Positions 49,555 through 62,262 of a DNA stretch of 64,000 nt are shown here, piece after piece (the stretch's first letter is position 1; every line of letters begins with the position of its first letter). The DNA is taken from positions 57,860,975 through 57,924,974 of the forward strand of contig JACSVZ010000007.1 of the NCBI GenBank assembly GCA_014706295.1. Direction: 5' to 3'. This DNA comes from Lycocorax pyrrhopterus obiensis (Eukaryota > Chordata > Aves > Passeriformes > Paradisaeidae). A model generated the notes under the pieces. That model ran no database searches. It was given only the letters and a program-made list of their open reading frames with translations, and was not told the origin of the DNA. The position numbers were made by a program, and so were the translations under genes.

Positions 49555-50421
49555 ATCATAATGAAAAACTTTTTGTTTCAGTCTACTTGTACAGTATATC
49601 TTTATAATGTTTCCCATTAATACTTATCTCTCTAATAATACTGCCATTTTCTTTTCTGTGCCCAAGTGTAACCCTATGGGTCTGTAATAAAACCTCCTGT
49701 TTCTGTAATAAGTACCTCCTTTATATTCCTTTCCTGAAGTACCTTCAACAAATACAAGTTCTGGTTCAGCCAAGCAATTATTTCTGTATAGTGCACATGA
49801 TTGTTGAAGTATAGTGCTGCCTTTATAATTGATTATGTTATGGAGCTTTACTGTTGTGAAAGAGCACATTTTCCATATCTCTGGAATTATGTGTGTATTT
49901 ATAAAATGTGTTTGTGTATAGTACATGTGTAGAATATATCTGTGCGTATAAATAAGCTATAGATATATTTAATGTCTTACGTAAAGTTTAGGTTTTGAGT
50001 TTATTTAATTTTCTCTTCTGTTTTTAAAAGGGGATATTGCTTCTACTGGTAGAGCTTTATAGTAAGGCAGCAGTCCTTTCACATTCATCCATTGCAAGCT
50101 ACTGCCTCCTTGAGAAAAGAGCACTTTCATTAATGCTTTCTGGGGAGTGGGAGGAGGACACACAACTATTTTTAGGTTCAGGGTAACTTCCTTTCACCTA
50201 CAGTTTTTTCATTCAAGTTATTACTGTTTCTTTGGCTCAATCAGGCAAAAATCCTTAGTAACAGAGGAGAGGACTTGGAGAGTTCAGTGAGTTTTGGTAG
50301 GGTGGGTATTTATGGATTACTGTAATCTTGGTAACTATAATTCACAAGTATCAGCAAATGGGCACACTTTGCTTCATAAAAGGTTAAGGCAAATCCATTA
50401 GAAAAATACTAGAATCTTCTT

Positions 50422-50883
50422 TCAGCAGGATCTGGCAGGGTTCCTCTTCCTTTGGAACCTCCCTGGTTGTGTCAATCTGGTTGCAGGTGCAGTGACAGGA
50501 GGGGTTTTTTCTGGTGGCAAAACTTCTTCGAGAAGTTCTTGAGCCAAGTGCGGCCTCTCATCTGCTGAGACAAGTGTCTGTGGGGCCACAGTGTAAAACA
50601 GATTGTTAGAAACATTCCACCTCCTCCTGATTTTAGTGATGTGCTTGATCCTGTGTCCTCTCAAACAGTAATTCAGCAGATCTGAAATGCTGGTGGATAT
50701 TCATGTAGGGTTGATAGTTTCTGTGTCCGTGGTTTTCTGCTTAAAGTAAAAAAATAGTGCAGCTACAGTCTGAGGATCTTTATCAAGCATTTCAAAAGAT
50801 AAGGCAGCTGTCCAAAGAATCAGTGTAAAATACTTTTCTGCCCTTAGTTGTTGCACTTGGTTGAAAATTTTGTCTGTTTTCAA
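50422..50883 (-). pseudogene. Unidentified decayed minus-strand reading frame (candidate retrocopy)
   Basis: Two adjacent minus-strand open stretches are in the same frame and separated only by one TGA near 50700. Together they make about 150 codons with one internal stop. The first part contains AEKYFTLILWTAALSFEML and the second contains HITKIRRRWNVSNNLFYTV and VSADERPHLAQELLEEVLPP. The balanced, protein-like composition is unusual for this AT-rich intron. I do not recognise the family. No poly-A tail or parent gene was identified. It may be a fragment of a processed pseudogene or mobile element, or chance. Confidence 0.2.
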
Positions 50884-53800
50884 TGAAGTCTTGAAGTCAG
50901 ACTAAAGGGGGATCAGGAGTAATAATCATCCACAGTAATGGAAGGTTTTTCAGCAGTAATTTTTTCTAATTGTTATATTAAACAAATCTAAGAGTATATA
51001 CATTTTCAAAATTATACATGTCAGTATCAATGTGTTTTTGAATTTCCTGTATGAAGTTTATTTTTCAAGTCACAGTATGTCTGATATTAACTGTTACCTT
51101 TTTTTTGCTTGAAAACAAAGTATATAAGATTTTAAAACACTTTAACATTTTTGATACATTTTATTACAAAGGATCATTATTTTGTATTTATTCCCTTTAT
51201 TGGTGTTTACCACCATCCTCCTTTCCAATATGTATGACAGATTCTTAACTGTGGTATTTTCCTTGTGTGTGAAGTGCAAGGTCCTTCCTGTAGCATCTGC
51301 AAGAGTCTGGGGCAGAGAAGGAAAATAATCTAGCAGAGTTGCTGTACCTGGTTAAATGGGCAGAAAGCAAAAAAGTGAAATGGATCGTTTCTGGGTAGCT
51401 TCCTAAAAGAAAAATTAGAATATCAGATTGCTGTAAAGTCTGTTTTACATCGTTGGACATGGTGCCAGCTCTTCTGTAACAGCAGCTTCTTGTGTTCCCT
51501 GAGCTGAAGAGCTTGTTTTAATGCCTAATGTTGGACTTCAGAACTGACTGAGTTACAAGAGATGTGGAGACAAGCAGTCTGCTGTTACAATTATAAAAGT
51601 TCGTGCATAATTAGGGTGTTTCTAAAGGTTTTTATGGATTGGAAAAAGTGTATCTCCTGCAAACCATGAGTTGCAGATTCAGCTGTCCTTACTTGATGGT
51701 ATTTTGCAGAAGCTGAAGTAAACCATCAGTGGTATCTCAGGGCTGATGAATAAATGCTGACACCTGTGTGCCCCTGCTGGTAAAAGTACCAGTTTTAGAA
51801 CTTGACCCCCAGTAGGAGATATGATAAAGTACTCAGTTACAGCAATTTTTATTCTGAAAAATCAGGTACCATCATGAAGAATAAGGTTAAGTTGAAATTG
51901 TGTGTTGTCCGGAGAAGTTCTTTGCTGTCAGATTTTGATTAAAACAATGAAATAAATGTAAGTTGCATGGTTATCCATCTTATGCTTTTCATTGTGAAGG
52001 GTGGCTGGGCATGAATGTAGTTTGGGTAATGGAGGAAGCATTTCTTTAGATATTCTTTTATCATAAGGTTAAGGAGATCAGTCATTAGAATTGTTAGTGA
52101 GTTTCTAACTCTTTGAGGAGTATCAGAAAAAATGTTTAGTGTCATGACGAAGAAGTATCTGTAGTTTGTGTTGGATGTGGTCTGTAGTTTTCTGTGGGAT
52201 TCCTGGAAGGTTTTCAGGAAGTTTTAGGGATACTTTGTGTGTGATGTATCTACCTAGTGTGACTCGTGCTTTTGTTGTTCGGGATTTCTGTGCTTCTTTG
52301 CAGTGTCATGAGTTTAATGTTGTTATGACTTCCTTGGCTTTTTTTTTTGCATGTGCTTGCACTGAACTTGTATTTTCAAGTTTTACAATGTAGGTGGTAG
52401 CAAATTTGTTTGTTGCTTTCAATGCTTTTGTCATATAGCTTATGTTGCAAAGGAAATCTACTGCAAGTTGAATTTCTCATATTACACATTGATACTGTGA
52501 ATAGTCAGAAACTGAAGGAAGGATGATTTCAGATTTTAAGGGAATTAAATATTTTTATTTTTCCTTTATATTACCCAGTAGGATGTACTGTGAATGCATA
52601 AACATTCGTTAGTTTTATTGGCGTGTTTTGCTCACGTGCTCTCCACTTTCACATTCCAATAGCAGGACATAGATGTTATATGCAGTCTCCATATAAATTA
52701 GAAAGCCTATTTAGTGTTTTCTGATTTCACATAAGGTTAACTGTTCAAAACTGTTTCTAGATAATATGTTTTCCCATCTATGTGGAAACAAAAATGCAAA
52801 AGATGATTACAGCTGAGACAGTACTTGAATCAAAGCTGTAGAGAACAAAACTTATTTGTTGAATATTGTCAGTGTTACCAAGGGAGAGTAAATTTGGCAG
52901 CTTGCTCTCTTGGTGTTTTCAAATAACATTTTTGGGATAGCTTTTTGAAGAAGTTGAGGTGGTACTGTGTCATCTTGGTTCTCCTTCACTTTCCCTTTAT
53001 TCCACCCAGCCCATAGTTCTCCTGTTTTCTTCTTTGCTTGTTCCTTATCACTGCCTTCCTTACTCCCACTTCTTTTTCTTCCTGCACCCTCTGACAGATA
53101 TGATTATGTATTTTTTCCACAAGAGGGTGATAAAACTCACACGTGTTAAAACGAGCACTCCAGGTGGAGGGGATTGCAGAGGTTATTGACAAACTCAATA
53201 AAATAAAATTAGCTGTATTTATACAGAAAAATATAGTCTGCTCATCTTCAGCTCCATCCGTGTGTTACAGTGGTTGTTTGTGTGCACTTCTGGAGACAAG
53301 ACTAGACCTGTCAGGAAGATCCACCCTGGGAAGAACATGCTAGCTCCATCCTGCCTCTGTTGCAGTAATCAGACCTTGTTGCAAGACAGTCTTTCGTAGC
53401 TGTTATTCATGCAATAATTTTCCTTTTCCTTTCTCCCCTGTGCACTCTCGTGAGTATTTCTTACTTTTTTTCTCCCCCTCTCCTGCTTGTTAGGAAACAA
53501 AACCTTCTTCTTCACTGGTCCTAAGAAACTGCAGTGGTTGAAATTTCTACTCATCTTCAAAAAGTGCAGAACGGATGAAAAGGTGAGGCAGAGAGAGAGA
53601 AAGATAGCCACTGCTGCGATTTGTCTTTAATAGGGAATCTTAGTAAAAATCTCTATCTGTTTTTGACTAAACCCAGACTTGAAAAAATGTTTTACTCAGG
53701 ACTAGATGCTGCTCCAGTTTCTCTTTTCAGGACTAGGAAGGATGATGGAAATAAGTGGTTACTAGTCCCTCTGACAAGAGCAGCTCCAAAACTGTGTGCC

Positions 53801-55699
53801 TTAAGTGATGGAGACTGTTACTAGAGTTCTGGCACCTGGGCTTGGCTCTTGGAAAAGTGGTGTGGTGTGGTTGGATGACAAAGTTATGGGAGCCAGATCC
53901 ATTATATATGTGGGTTAGTGTTGGGATGCAGGGCTTTGGAGATGATCTTCAAGAAGTCAGCATTTCAGGGTGGTTGGTAGCCTGTATTTTGGATGCCATA
54001 ATCTCAGAAGTGTCCGTTGCTGTAAATTGCTTTAGAATATGGTCTGAGCTGCCAGATGAAATCTCTTTAGTCACAAGTACAAAGAGCTGCTGTGAGTCTC
54101 CTAATATTAGAGAAATGAGCGAATGAGTTCTATACTGTGGGTTAGGCATAAGCCAGGCAGTGAAAAGGCTCCTGGAAAAATTCTAAACACTTCATTGCCA
54201 TGAGTCAGTGGGAATTGTGGCAAAGAAGGAGAGAGGAACAAAGTACTTGAGGTTATGTTTACTCCATCCTCCCATTAACTGTGAAATTCCAGGTCACAGA
54301 GTGAAATTTCTCAGTCTTCTTTAATTTCAGGAAGAACAAACAAGTGTCCCAAATAATAAATAAAAAAGATTCTGTCTTTTTCTTAAAAGACAGCCACAGA
54401 ATCAATGATCTTGTCAGAATCTCTCTTTTAATATTTTGTCTCTCTTTAACTGTAGGAGATTCCAGTGGCAAGAGAAATGTGTTGAATTTCTCAGGACAAG
54501 TCTGTTCCTCTTCCTGTTCTTTTACTGTCCTGTTTGTCGCTAAACCACCACATCCATAATGTGCACAGTCAAGTTCAACAAACAGCATTTGGAACTCTTG
54601 CTTCATGGGCAAGAAGGGCTGAGTTTAAGCTTTGGTTCAGGTATCCCATAATCTCAAGTGGCACAGAATCTTCTAGTTAACACTCTTGATGGGAATATCC
54701 CCACACTCACAGCAGAAGAAACAACCTACAAACCCAAATAATACCTAGAATTTCTGTATATGCTTCTGAGCTGATTCTGAGAGAGTGTAAGGGAATTGGG
54801 GATATTCTAATTTCCATTAGCAATGTAAAACTATTTTTATTAAGTTTTTGGGATATTCTGCTAATGAAAGAATGCCATAATATCTAGAAAAACAAGTAAA
54901 TGGCTAGAAGCAGGTTTTGAAGTATCTCTAAGCAAGTTTCTCTTATTTCCTGCTTGGTAAGGAGCAATGAATCATTCCTGTTGCAGAAACTTTACTAATC
55001 AAGGACTTTGCAGAGAGGAGGATTGCCATGCCCTTCATACAGATTCTGAGGTGACCTCATTTGACACGGGTGCAGCATTGGTTTGTCTTCCCTTGTTCTG
55101 TACAGTTGTTCCCAACATGAACAGGCATTGCACTATGGCAAAAATTCATTTGAGAGCCAAAGTCGTCAAAGTGATTTCAGTTGTGGTGAGATGTGCCAAA
55201 ACTTCATGGTCAATAAAAAGCAAATGGTTTGGAAATGAGCGTATTTTCATGTTTCTTTGCTTTTGGTGAAGTGTTATACTTCTGGATTAAAGAGCTCTGA
55301 TATATCAAATATAACAAAAAAGCTCTAAAACACCACATCATATACAATAAAAAATTCACAGTCTTTTTTTCTTTACAGTCGGTCTTTTAAGCTAAAGCAC
55401 TCAGTACTTGATAGTATTTTTTGCCCCTGTAGTTTTAAATATCTGAAGGAACAGGACCTATCTCATGTCCAGAGCTGCAGCAAAGAGTGGAACAGAGCAC
55501 CCACCCCCATGTGCTTCATTTTGGGAGAGCTGTCAAATGAGTGAACAGAAGTAATTCAGCCTTCCCCCCATTCCTAGATTCAGTGGCTGGACAGACGCTC
55601 CCTCCCTCTTTTTTTTTTTTGCTCATGCTGTGTTTGTGGTTAATGCAGTTTTTTCTGCATTGTTATTTCTCAGGTTTCTTGTCCATATTGAATATCTAT

Positions 55700-55965
55700 A
55701 TTTGGGATTATTTTTCCCAGATGTATTAGCTGATGTTTTTCCACACTGAATCTCACATTATTTTCTGGCTGTGTAAGGAATTTGCTTAGGTTCCTTTGTA
55801 TTATTTCTGACTTTACTGCTACTCAAAGTTCTCTATTTAATATCCTCAGAAGATGTTATCTATATGCTATTTTAATCACTGGATCATTAAGGAAGTTATT
55901 AATGTCTGGACTAAATTGATTCTTATATCTCACTGGCATTTCTTTCCAGTTGGATACTTGGAGAT
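55700..55965 (-). mobile_element. Old CR1/L3-type LINE remnant, antisense
   Basis: A heavily diverged match to the antisense reverse-transcriptase region of old CR1/L3 elements: 'ttttccacactgaatctcac', then 'aggttcctttgta' and 'cactggatcattaaggaag', in the expected order and spacing. The call is from recalled consensus words. Confidence 0.4.
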
Positions 55966-58900
55966 TTTTATCCTTTCATTTCTAGACTTTTTGGCAGCAC
56001 TGTCTGTGTCAGCCTCTTCTATCCAAAAAAATTGGAATCCGTTTTAAACGTAGGACTTACAGGGAAAACTGAAGTGTGATTCACGCTGGAATAGAGTAAA
56101 CTTTGTAAATCCAATCACAATTGAAATCGAAGCTGTGTTGTAGTCATTGCATCTGTATCTTCACATGGATTTCAATATGCTGTCTTTTGTACTTTCATTT
56201 GTACAGCAGTAGTTCTTAAATGATAAATTATTAAGTAACTATTTTCCTAGTGGAATGTGCTTTCTATTTTTGTGTATCATCTTGAGAACAGAATGTGATT
56301 CCTTTCTGTAGGGTCAGCTATTTGAAATACTTTCCCATGTTTGTTCTAACTACATAATCTATAATCCTCAATATGTCTTTAATCCACTTTATCTCCTACA
56401 GAACTAAATCTTTGGAATAGGGAAGAATACAGTGTGATAGATAGTATCTAAGGTTATAAAGTTTGGGAAGATTGAATTTACTTCTGAGATCGGTATTGAT
56501 AGATTTTGGCAAATAACAGATAAAAGAAATGACTAGTTAAAAAAATAAACACTACTCATATTTTCATGCCTATGGAATGAACAAATAATAAGTAGCAAAG
56601 AGGTTTTGTAGTATTTCATCTCTAGAAATAAGATAAAATTAAAGATGAAATTTCCCACTTGGCTAATCTCAAGCATGTAGTACAGTGTTAAGTGAAAGGA
56701 ATTGATTTATTTTCTCTTAATTCTTTATTGTTCTTGTGTGAAGTTGAATAAACTTCAAAATGTTTACCTTTATGTGCATGACTAAGGCAGAAACCAGAGT
56801 GAACATTTCTTGGGAGTGAGTGGATGCATGAACGTGAGCAAATTTAGCCTTGGGTTCAAGGAGCGGTGTGTGCATTCACACACACGTCTTGAAGCCTGTC
56901 CTGGGAGGAATGAGCGTGTCCTGGGATTGTTTAGTGTGGCTTTGACACTTTGTGGTGCTGGTTTTCTCAAGGATTGCACAAAGAGCTTCTGTGGGATTGC
57001 TTCCTTAGAGTAACGGAAGGAGAAAAACCACTGAAAAATACTGTCTGTAGTCTACGTGTATTAATAGGCAAAATGTGACCCTTTAACAAAATTATTCAGG
57101 GTCTGTCTTTTGATGGACTTGATAAACTATATATTTTAAAGTAGGAGAATAGGAAAGACCAGTCATCAACAATCAGCTATCAAAAGTCTCAGGAGTTGTT
57201 TGGTTTTTGTATGGTTTTTGTTTTATTTATTTAACCACAGACTGGTTGTTTTTGTGTGCAAATTTTGGATAGAGTATTAGGTACTGAAGTGTTAGATGTA
57301 AATACAGCTGAATATTCCCATAAGTGTTGCTTTTGTATGTTTTGGTAACTGACAGCACTTGAAGATCCTTAAATAAAACAAATTGTTGAAGGTCAGGTGT
57401 CTGTGTTTGTCTAATAAAGGTATTAGGTACCATTTGTTAGGGGATGATAGATTTGTCGTTTCACCTAGTGATAAATAATCTGATTTTATAAGGTGTTTGG
57501 GGAATGAGGATAATGATCATGTCAAATGGCAGGCTTACACAGCACAGTCTTTTTTTATTGAAGCCACACTGCATAGCAGGCCTGGGTTCAAAGTCCACGA
57601 GTATTTCTGGTTTTTTTGTTTGTTTTGTTTTAAGTAGTTGGTGTTAAACACAAATATTCCCGGTTTCATATTTTAGAAGAAGCAAGATGGTCTGCAATAT
57701 CAAGTAAATCCAGCTCATAAGTCCCACTGTTTGTTCTTACAACAACATACATAATACTGAAAAAAACCCACATTCTTCTAATACTAAACAGAAGAATAAA
57801 GTTAGTGTGGAATTTCAGTGTAAGATGCTTGTAAAATTTAGGAGAATCCTGTGAGGAGATGTAAATTGCAGGGAAGCTTATTTACATGAGTAGAGATTTC
57901 CTTTATAGGAAAAAAAAAGATACCATGTAAAACATGGCTCTGCCTGGTACAGGCTCTTAAAAATTATTCTGTCTGATCCATTCCCTGGAAGGGATGGAAG
58001 CTGACTGACAGGGCTATGAGTGATTCTGAACACTGAAATGTCTATTTTGCCACCTGCATTTACCACTGTGATGGCATCCGTATGGCTGCAGGGAGGGAGG
58101 GCCTGCATTTTATTTTTTCCAGTGAGGAAGTAAGTGGGATTTCACTTTTTTTTTTTTTTCCTTTCAGGCAACAAGAAGTTTTCTCCCAGCTTCACTGCTT
58201 AAATTCATATTGTGCTCTCTGTGCTGCCATACCATTTTCAGTAAAAGAGCAGTTGCATGGAGACAAAGAGGCTGCTGATTTAAGTCTCAATAGAGAAGTC
58301 TGTTAGGCTTCAACTGTGGGAGGATGCTAAATGTAGCTCAGAGGTTGGCAGATGCTACCTGGACCAAAACTACTTGAAAATATTAAGCAGCTGTTTAGTA
58401 GGTTTGCCTAAAAAAAAGAGACATTTAATGACTGGAAGAATTACTGGGACAAATAGGACAGAGGACGTTCAGTTTAAAAATGTACTTACTGTCTGGATGT
58501 GATTTGCTGTTCATGTTGAGTAAAAAAAAAAAGTCAGAGTTCACCTACAAATATTTTGCTAATCTTGATGGGAGAGCAAAAGAAATCCAACCCCAAGCCC
58601 TGCTTTCTCTTCCCACCTGTCTTACAATTATTTTGGTTTTTTTATGCCAGTTTATGCAACATTTTGAACTTCATTTTCAAAGGGAGCAATGCTGTTTCTG
58701 ATCATGATTATGTAAGTTAAGCTGAAAGCTGTGGAGTGTTGTTTTCTGAAGTTTTCAGAAAACTCAGAGTTACTATTAATGTTTTTCAAAGCTATAACAC
58801 AATGAAAACTGACCTAAAGGCTTTATTTTGTGCTGCAGCCTTTGGGAGCACCATAACTGAGGTGGTAGGACTAGGCCTGGATTTCTGCTGGGTGTGTGTA

Positions 58901-61900
58901 GAGCTCCATGGGTGATCCAAGAGGGGAAGTTTTCTTCATCCCTGCACGAGCCTCCTCTGCAGGCTGGATAGTCCTGGGAGCTGCCCTGGTTTCTCACCTT
59001 GTTGCTGAGCCAGAGTTTAAAGGCTCTGTAGCAGTTTCATTTCTGACCTGTGAGATGCTGTGTGGGACACATGAAATTGAGCTATCCTGGCATTTTTCGG
59101 TTTTTTTTTTTGTTTCTCTCTCTTAGCAGTGGAGAAGGGAGATAAAAGTTGTGAGAAGCTGTTGCGCAGCCTGAGTAAGACATAGAGAAAAGGCCTAAGG
59201 AATCCATTGCACAGGACCAGGGTAGTTGATTTAAACAGGGAGTATGAACTTCTAATTCATTTCTAAGTGGGGCTCCCTTTATGATCTGTTCCATGGAGAG
59301 AGTTGATGAGAGGATCTCTGTGCCAGGTTATTAAATAGTTAACTTCAAGGGAGATGGTTTTGCTTCAGAAGCAGAGGTTTGCACACGTGTGGGTAACAAA
59401 GCGTTTCCAGTAGAGCACATTTGATACTTAACCTGAAAAATGTCAAAAGAGGTGATTAATGTTTTGTACCTTTGGAATAGGTTTGATTTTGTGTGCCTGA
59501 AGCTTCTAGCAGGTGCTATAGAAACCAGGGAAAAACATTGTCTTTTCAGCATGTCGCACTCAAAAGTTCACATTGGGCCACAAAATAATATTCAAATGAA
59601 TGACAATCTCTTGTTTGAATCTAAATGGAAAATGGAGTTTTCCATGGCCTACTTGTTCTAGAAATGGTCATTTCATTGTAGGCAAATTTAACTAAAACCT
59701 AGGAGATTTCTTCAAAATTACATAAAAGAAAAAAAAATATTATTCACTTTTAAGGTGAGGCAAAGAAATGACAAGAGATTTCTTGCCTGCTAGTTCTGAT
59801 TCTGAGAGAAAGTAGTTTTCAGTTTTCACAAATATATTATTGGTTGTTTGATTACTTTTTTCTTTTGCTAGTATACTGTACAATAATGCCGGCTAAAATT
59901 GCTGTATACAGTTTCTTAAATTTCAGGGTTTGTTTTCAGAATTTAAAAAAATCTGTTTCTAAAAGGGTGCATGTGTGCCCACATGAACCGGTTGCTTTAG
60001 AACTCCCCTTGTGGTCCCTTGCTGTTTGTCAGGGGTGGTGTTTGTGCCCTAGGTCAGCTTTTTGCTTTGTCTGTGAACACCAGCCCAAATTTGGCTGAGT
60101 TCTGAGACAGCAGAAGATGACTCTGTGTGTAACAGCTAGATAGGGTTATCATAATTAAGAATGATCAGGCATTTTGGCATCTGTTATTAACCAGAGTGTA
60201 CATGTGTCATTCTCTCGGAGCAGATGAGGGTGATTTGTTTCCTCTGAGGTGTGACAGAGGCATCGTTGTTAGTTCTGGCTGGGGCTCTGGTAAAATCAAT
60301 ATGAGGATGCATCATAGCCATACTTGGAGGAGCAGTAGGAGGATAAGAGAGATGTGGACCCATTAAATGATGGAAGACCCAGAGAAAATGCCTTATGCAA
60401 TACCATTTTAAAAAAATCAGTTTGAGTAGTTTATTAAAAGGCTTATGGACAGATATGGTCATAGTGTCTTATCGGGAGGAAATACTGGTTAAATAGAAGA
60501 ACTGATGCTGTCAGCTAAAGGAGGAACCATGTGGTTTTAATAGTGAGGAAAAGTCTGTGCTGGCAGGAGCTGTTTAAATGGATGATAAATTCTCTGTGAG
60601 TTTCCTAAAAGTCGTGACTTGATTTGGAAGGTTGTGTTGTAGTTGAGCACACGTTACCAGATTAATTCGTGGAGGGTTGCTTCTGTAAGATATCTTAGGG
60701 ACTGTTTTCATTCAGGTTAAACTGCCTGCTTCTGTAGCCCCTTCCAGCTTGCAGTTTCCTAAATCTGCAGCTCTAAGACCTCGGCTTTTCCCACTTTAGA
60801 AGCTGTGAAAGTTGTTGGAAAGGTAGTAAGGAATTTGGGAAGAGAAGTGAGGCTTTCATGAGTTAGACTAGTGGGATGTTTCCTTGGAGGAATTAGCCTC
60901 TGTTGTTTCCTCTGCTCTGTGTACCTTGGGTGAATCTCTGCTAGTTGTTGAGAACTGCTCTCTTGCTGTTTTTGCTGCTCAGCCTGAGCCACGGGGTGGT
61001 GATTTACAGAATGGATGATGACTCAAAGTGCAAGTGAACTTGGTGGGAGCTAGTCCTAAACACCACACAGCACTAAGTAAACATTCAGAAAAATTGGGAT
61101 GTCTCCAGTTGGGCATTGAGAATTAATGGGTGCTTTTAATCTGACTCTTTTTATTTCTCAGCATTCTTTTAAATTGGTATCTTGTGAGTAATACAGCATA
61201 AAAATGACAGTCTTAAAAAAAAATATTATTGTCAGGTTTGCGGAAAAACAAGATAAAAATTACAACATTATGCAAACTCTAAGATTCACTGCTTTTATTA
61301 CAGCTAAGTAACTGAAAGATTGCTCTAATTTTATTTTAATAGAAACAAATCTGATTGAATTATTTCTGTTTTTCTTTTCAAAAATGAGACTATCACAAGC
61401 ATTTAAAAAGGTCTTGATTAGAGGTGATGAAGTGCCTAGTGAAATTCAAGTATCTAGACTGGAGCAGTGTTGCTTCATTGGTTTGTCTTTAGCATGAAGT
61501 CTTGCTTTTCAATCAGATTGTATTTTTTTTAGGAATAAAATTTTAAAATTAATTATTCTGGGTTTTAATATAGTACAGTAATTCCTGATTTCATTATGCA
61601 AAATTAATTTTTTCTCCTAAAAGTAGTGTACTATGGGGTTTTTTTAAAGACTTTTAGCTGAAATCCATAGTTCATTTTGTTGCTTCACCAGATCTTTCTT
61701 CTCCTTAGCACATTTTAGCAAGTCTCACCAGGTTAAAGAAAGGCCATAGAGTTAAAATAATTTTAAACTGCGATCCTGCTTAAGCTCTTCTATTTTCTCA
61801 CTTCCTGACTGAGTACAGCTATCTTTGCCTGCCCTTTCTCCCCTCTTTTGTTTACTGCTGAGGACAGGGCTGATACCACAGCACTGGAGATCCTCACTGC

Positions 61901-62230
61901 CAGCTGAAAGGAGTTCAGTAGGAAATGCCTTGTCTTAAGGAGTATTGAACAGCACATCCATACACTGGGAAGTGATCTTTTATGGCATCAAAAAGTTCAT
62001 CTGTGTGGGCTTTCAGTGTTTATTCTACTAATTTGGTAGTGTAGCATGCAATAATTTGTCATATGTTACATATTCATACATCCAAAAAAAAAAAAAGGAA
62101 AGCAAATTAAGGTTTCCTGGCTGTTTTATTATTTTATATGAACTCCTTAAAACTTGCTTTTTGATTTATTTTTCAATAAGTTTGGAAAAATGAAACAATT
62201 TGCTGATGAATCTGAAATTTGTGGAGATTT

Positions 62231-62262
62231 GATATATATATATATTTATCTATCTATCTACC
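62231..62262. repeat. Microsatellite (AT)n followed by (ATCT)n
   Basis: An AT repeat at 62232-62245 passes directly into about three and a half ATCT units (62247-62260), followed by a degenerate unit. It is short, so the degree of polymorphism is unknown. Confidence 0.9.

Noticed and set aside
54967..55269. 100-codon plus-strand frame in PPP2R5E intron 2
   Set aside because: No domain recognised, and it does not match the expected next PPP2R5E exon.
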